A stretch of DNA of 24,192 bases, taken from NCBI GenBank assembly GCA_012522035.1, contig JAAYLF010000258.1, forward strand, positions 1 to 24,192, written 5' to 3'. This DNA comes from Clostridiaceae bacterium (GTDB lineage Bacteria; Bacillota; Clostridia; UBA1212; DUPL01). Shown here piece by piece: positions 23,501 through 24,192 of this stretch. A program made the position numbers and the translations under genes. The notes under the pieces were generated by a model. The model worked only from the letters and a program-made list of their open reading frames with translations, did not search any database and was not told where the DNA came from. Position 1 is the stretch's first letter. Each line of letters starts with the position of its first letter.

Positions 23501-23553
23501 TATAATTTAAATGATGGATTATTGAGCTCCTCTATTGTATAATTTAAATGATG
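23501..23553. repeat. Direct repeat of TATAATTTAAATGATG
   Basis: The 16-base sequence occurs at 23501-23516 and 23538-23553, with 21 bases between. Each copy starts with a consensus -10 box; the second lies about 45 bases before the acetyltransferase start. No matching -35 is seen. Confidence 0.75.
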
Positions 23554-23588
23554 TTTACTTAAGTAGACTATCAACTGGAGGTTAAATT

Positions 23589-24059
23589 ATGAATATTGAA
23601 ATTGTCAAGGCAAGTTACAATGATTTACAATTGCTTCACAAGATTCAAGTCGAGGCTTTCAGACCACTTTTAGAAAAATATAAGGATTATAATACAAACC
23701 CTGGTAACGAAATTATAGACCAAATAATAAGAAGATATAATCAGGATTTTACTACATATTGGTTAATTAAAAACCATGGCAAAATCGTAGGAGGAGTAAG
23801 AGTTGTCAATAAAGGTGATAGATGTTATAGAGTAAGTCCGATCTTTATACAGCCATTAGAACAAGGTAAAGGAATGGCCCAAAAAACTTTTAAGATATTG
23901 GAGGATTATTATTACGATGCCGGAAAGTGGGAGTTAGACACCATACTACAAGAAAAAGCTCTTTGTTATTTATATGAAAAATTAGGTTATAAAAAGACTG
24001 GTAAAACGGAAGAGATAAAAGAAGGCATGACTATTGTATATTATGAAAAACATATGTAG
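23589..24059 (+). CDS. GNAT-family N-acetyltransferase
   Basis: A 156-residue protein with the GNAT fold: N-terminal IEIVKASYNDLQLLHKIQVEAF, the central strand pair YWLIKNHGKIVGGVRVV, then motif A (VSPIFIQPLEQGKGMAQKTF, about 82-101) with the acetyl-CoA pyrophosphate loop Gln-x-Gly-Lys-Gly-Met-Ala, and near the end ALCYLYEKLGYKKTGK. The acceptor substrate is not known. TGGAGG lies eight bases before the ATG. It is flanked by transposase relics on both sides and its codon use is more A/T-rich than the core genes of the window, so it was probably gained by transfer. Confidence 0.9.
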   Translation: MNIEIVKASYNDLQLLHKIQVEAFRPLLEKYKDYNTNPGNEIIDQIIRRYNQDFTTYWLIKNHGKIVGGVRVVNKGDRCYRVSPIFIQPLEQGKGMAQKTFKILEDYYYDAGKWELDTILQEKALCYLYEKLGYKKTGKTEEIKEGMTIVYYEKHM

Positions 24060-24090
24060 CTTATAAAAGTATTAACTACATGCATCTCCT

Positions 24091-24192
24091 GACTTTCTAA
24101 CATTGTGGATATCCGAAGTTGAAAGTGCTTTATTCTGGCTTGGGGTATGTAATGTTATTAAGAACCGTGGTGTGCAAGAGATATTGATAGCC
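24091..24192 (+). pseudogene. IS256-type transposase fragment, cut by window edge
   Basis: The last 34 codons read DFLTLWISEVESALFWLG and then VCNVIKNRGVQEILIA, closely matching the mid-region of IS256/mutator transposases (typical form: ESAKFWLSVLNDLKNRGVQDILIA). In-frame stop TAA lies at 24073-24075 and the expected 200 or so N-terminal residues, including the first catalytic Asp region, are absent, so the gene is truncated at its 5' end. It may continue beyond the window. Confidence 0.75.

Larger units (their letters stand above)
22973..23588. other. Gene-poor accessory gap
   Basis: This 616-base gap between the lipoprotein and the acetyltransferase holds no intact gene. It contains a nested inverted repeat (23061-23120), a decayed transposase relic (about 23180-23457) and a 16-bp direct repeat (23501-23516 and 23538-23553). 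No RNA gene was recognised. Confidence 0.7.

Noticed and set aside
1..24192. CRISPR array, tRNA or rRNA genes, phage or defence cassette
   Set aside because: No regularly spaced repeats, no cloverleaf-like or ribosomal sequence and no recognisable phage or defence proteins were found on reading both strands.

Overview
The window comes from a low-to-moderate GC Gram-positive anaerobe of the Clostridia. The evidence is AGGAGG-type ribosome binding sites, short intergenic gaps, strong AGA/AGG codon preference, a PurF of the propeptide/iron-sulfur type and a SpoIID-family protein. The gene mix is compatible with the Acetivibrio/Hungateiclostridium (Clostridium thermocellum) relatives, but that placement is inference and no 16S or other marker is present.

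Left part (1-2706): the end of an unidentified gene, then a minus-strand FecCD/BtuC-type permease and its ATPase (iron-chelate or cobalamin importer, with no binding protein in view), and upstream of them a small TIGR04086-like membrane protein. Then a plus-strand block (2849-8945) of cell-envelope genes: two single-pass anchored proteins of unknown function (the second broken by an in-frame TAG), a zinc-ribbon/membrane-anchored SurA/PrsA-like foldase candidate and a SpoIID/LytB-domain protein.

Middle part (8935-14443): a plus-strand run of queA, tgt, yajC, asd, dapA and dapB. This covers queuosine tRNA modification, a Sec accessory subunit and the start of lysine/diaminopimelate synthesis. 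tgt carries an in-frame TAA near its 5' end, while everything after it remains in frame and conserved. A perfect 12-bp hairpin sits directly between dapA and dapB. A convergent anchored protein of unknown function (14438-15340) overlaps the dapB end.

Right part (15412-22972): purF (minus) and a serine hydrolase of the beta-lactamase fold (plus) diverge from a compact pair of promoters. After a YcxB-like membrane protein comes guaA (minus), a GMP synthase whose glutaminase domain has lost its nucleophile cysteine (Asn in place of Cys) and the usual oxyanion motif while its ATP-pyrophosphatase domain is intact. guaA is divergent from a LysR-type regulator, and two perfect odd palindromes of the T-N11-A type lie in the shared region. 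The LysR gene is followed closely by a lipoprotein whose first 115 or so residues have visibly different codon use from the rest.

The last 1.2 kb (22973-24192) is accessory DNA: a nested 60-bp inverted repeat, a decayed DDE transposase relic, a short direct repeat, a GNAT acetyltransferase and a truncated IS256-type transposase running off the edge. No CRISPR array, tRNA, rRNA or obvious defence operon was seen. The most notable items are the glutaminase-dead GuaA with its LysR partner, the two genes broken by single in-frame stops, and the chimeric lipoprotein.
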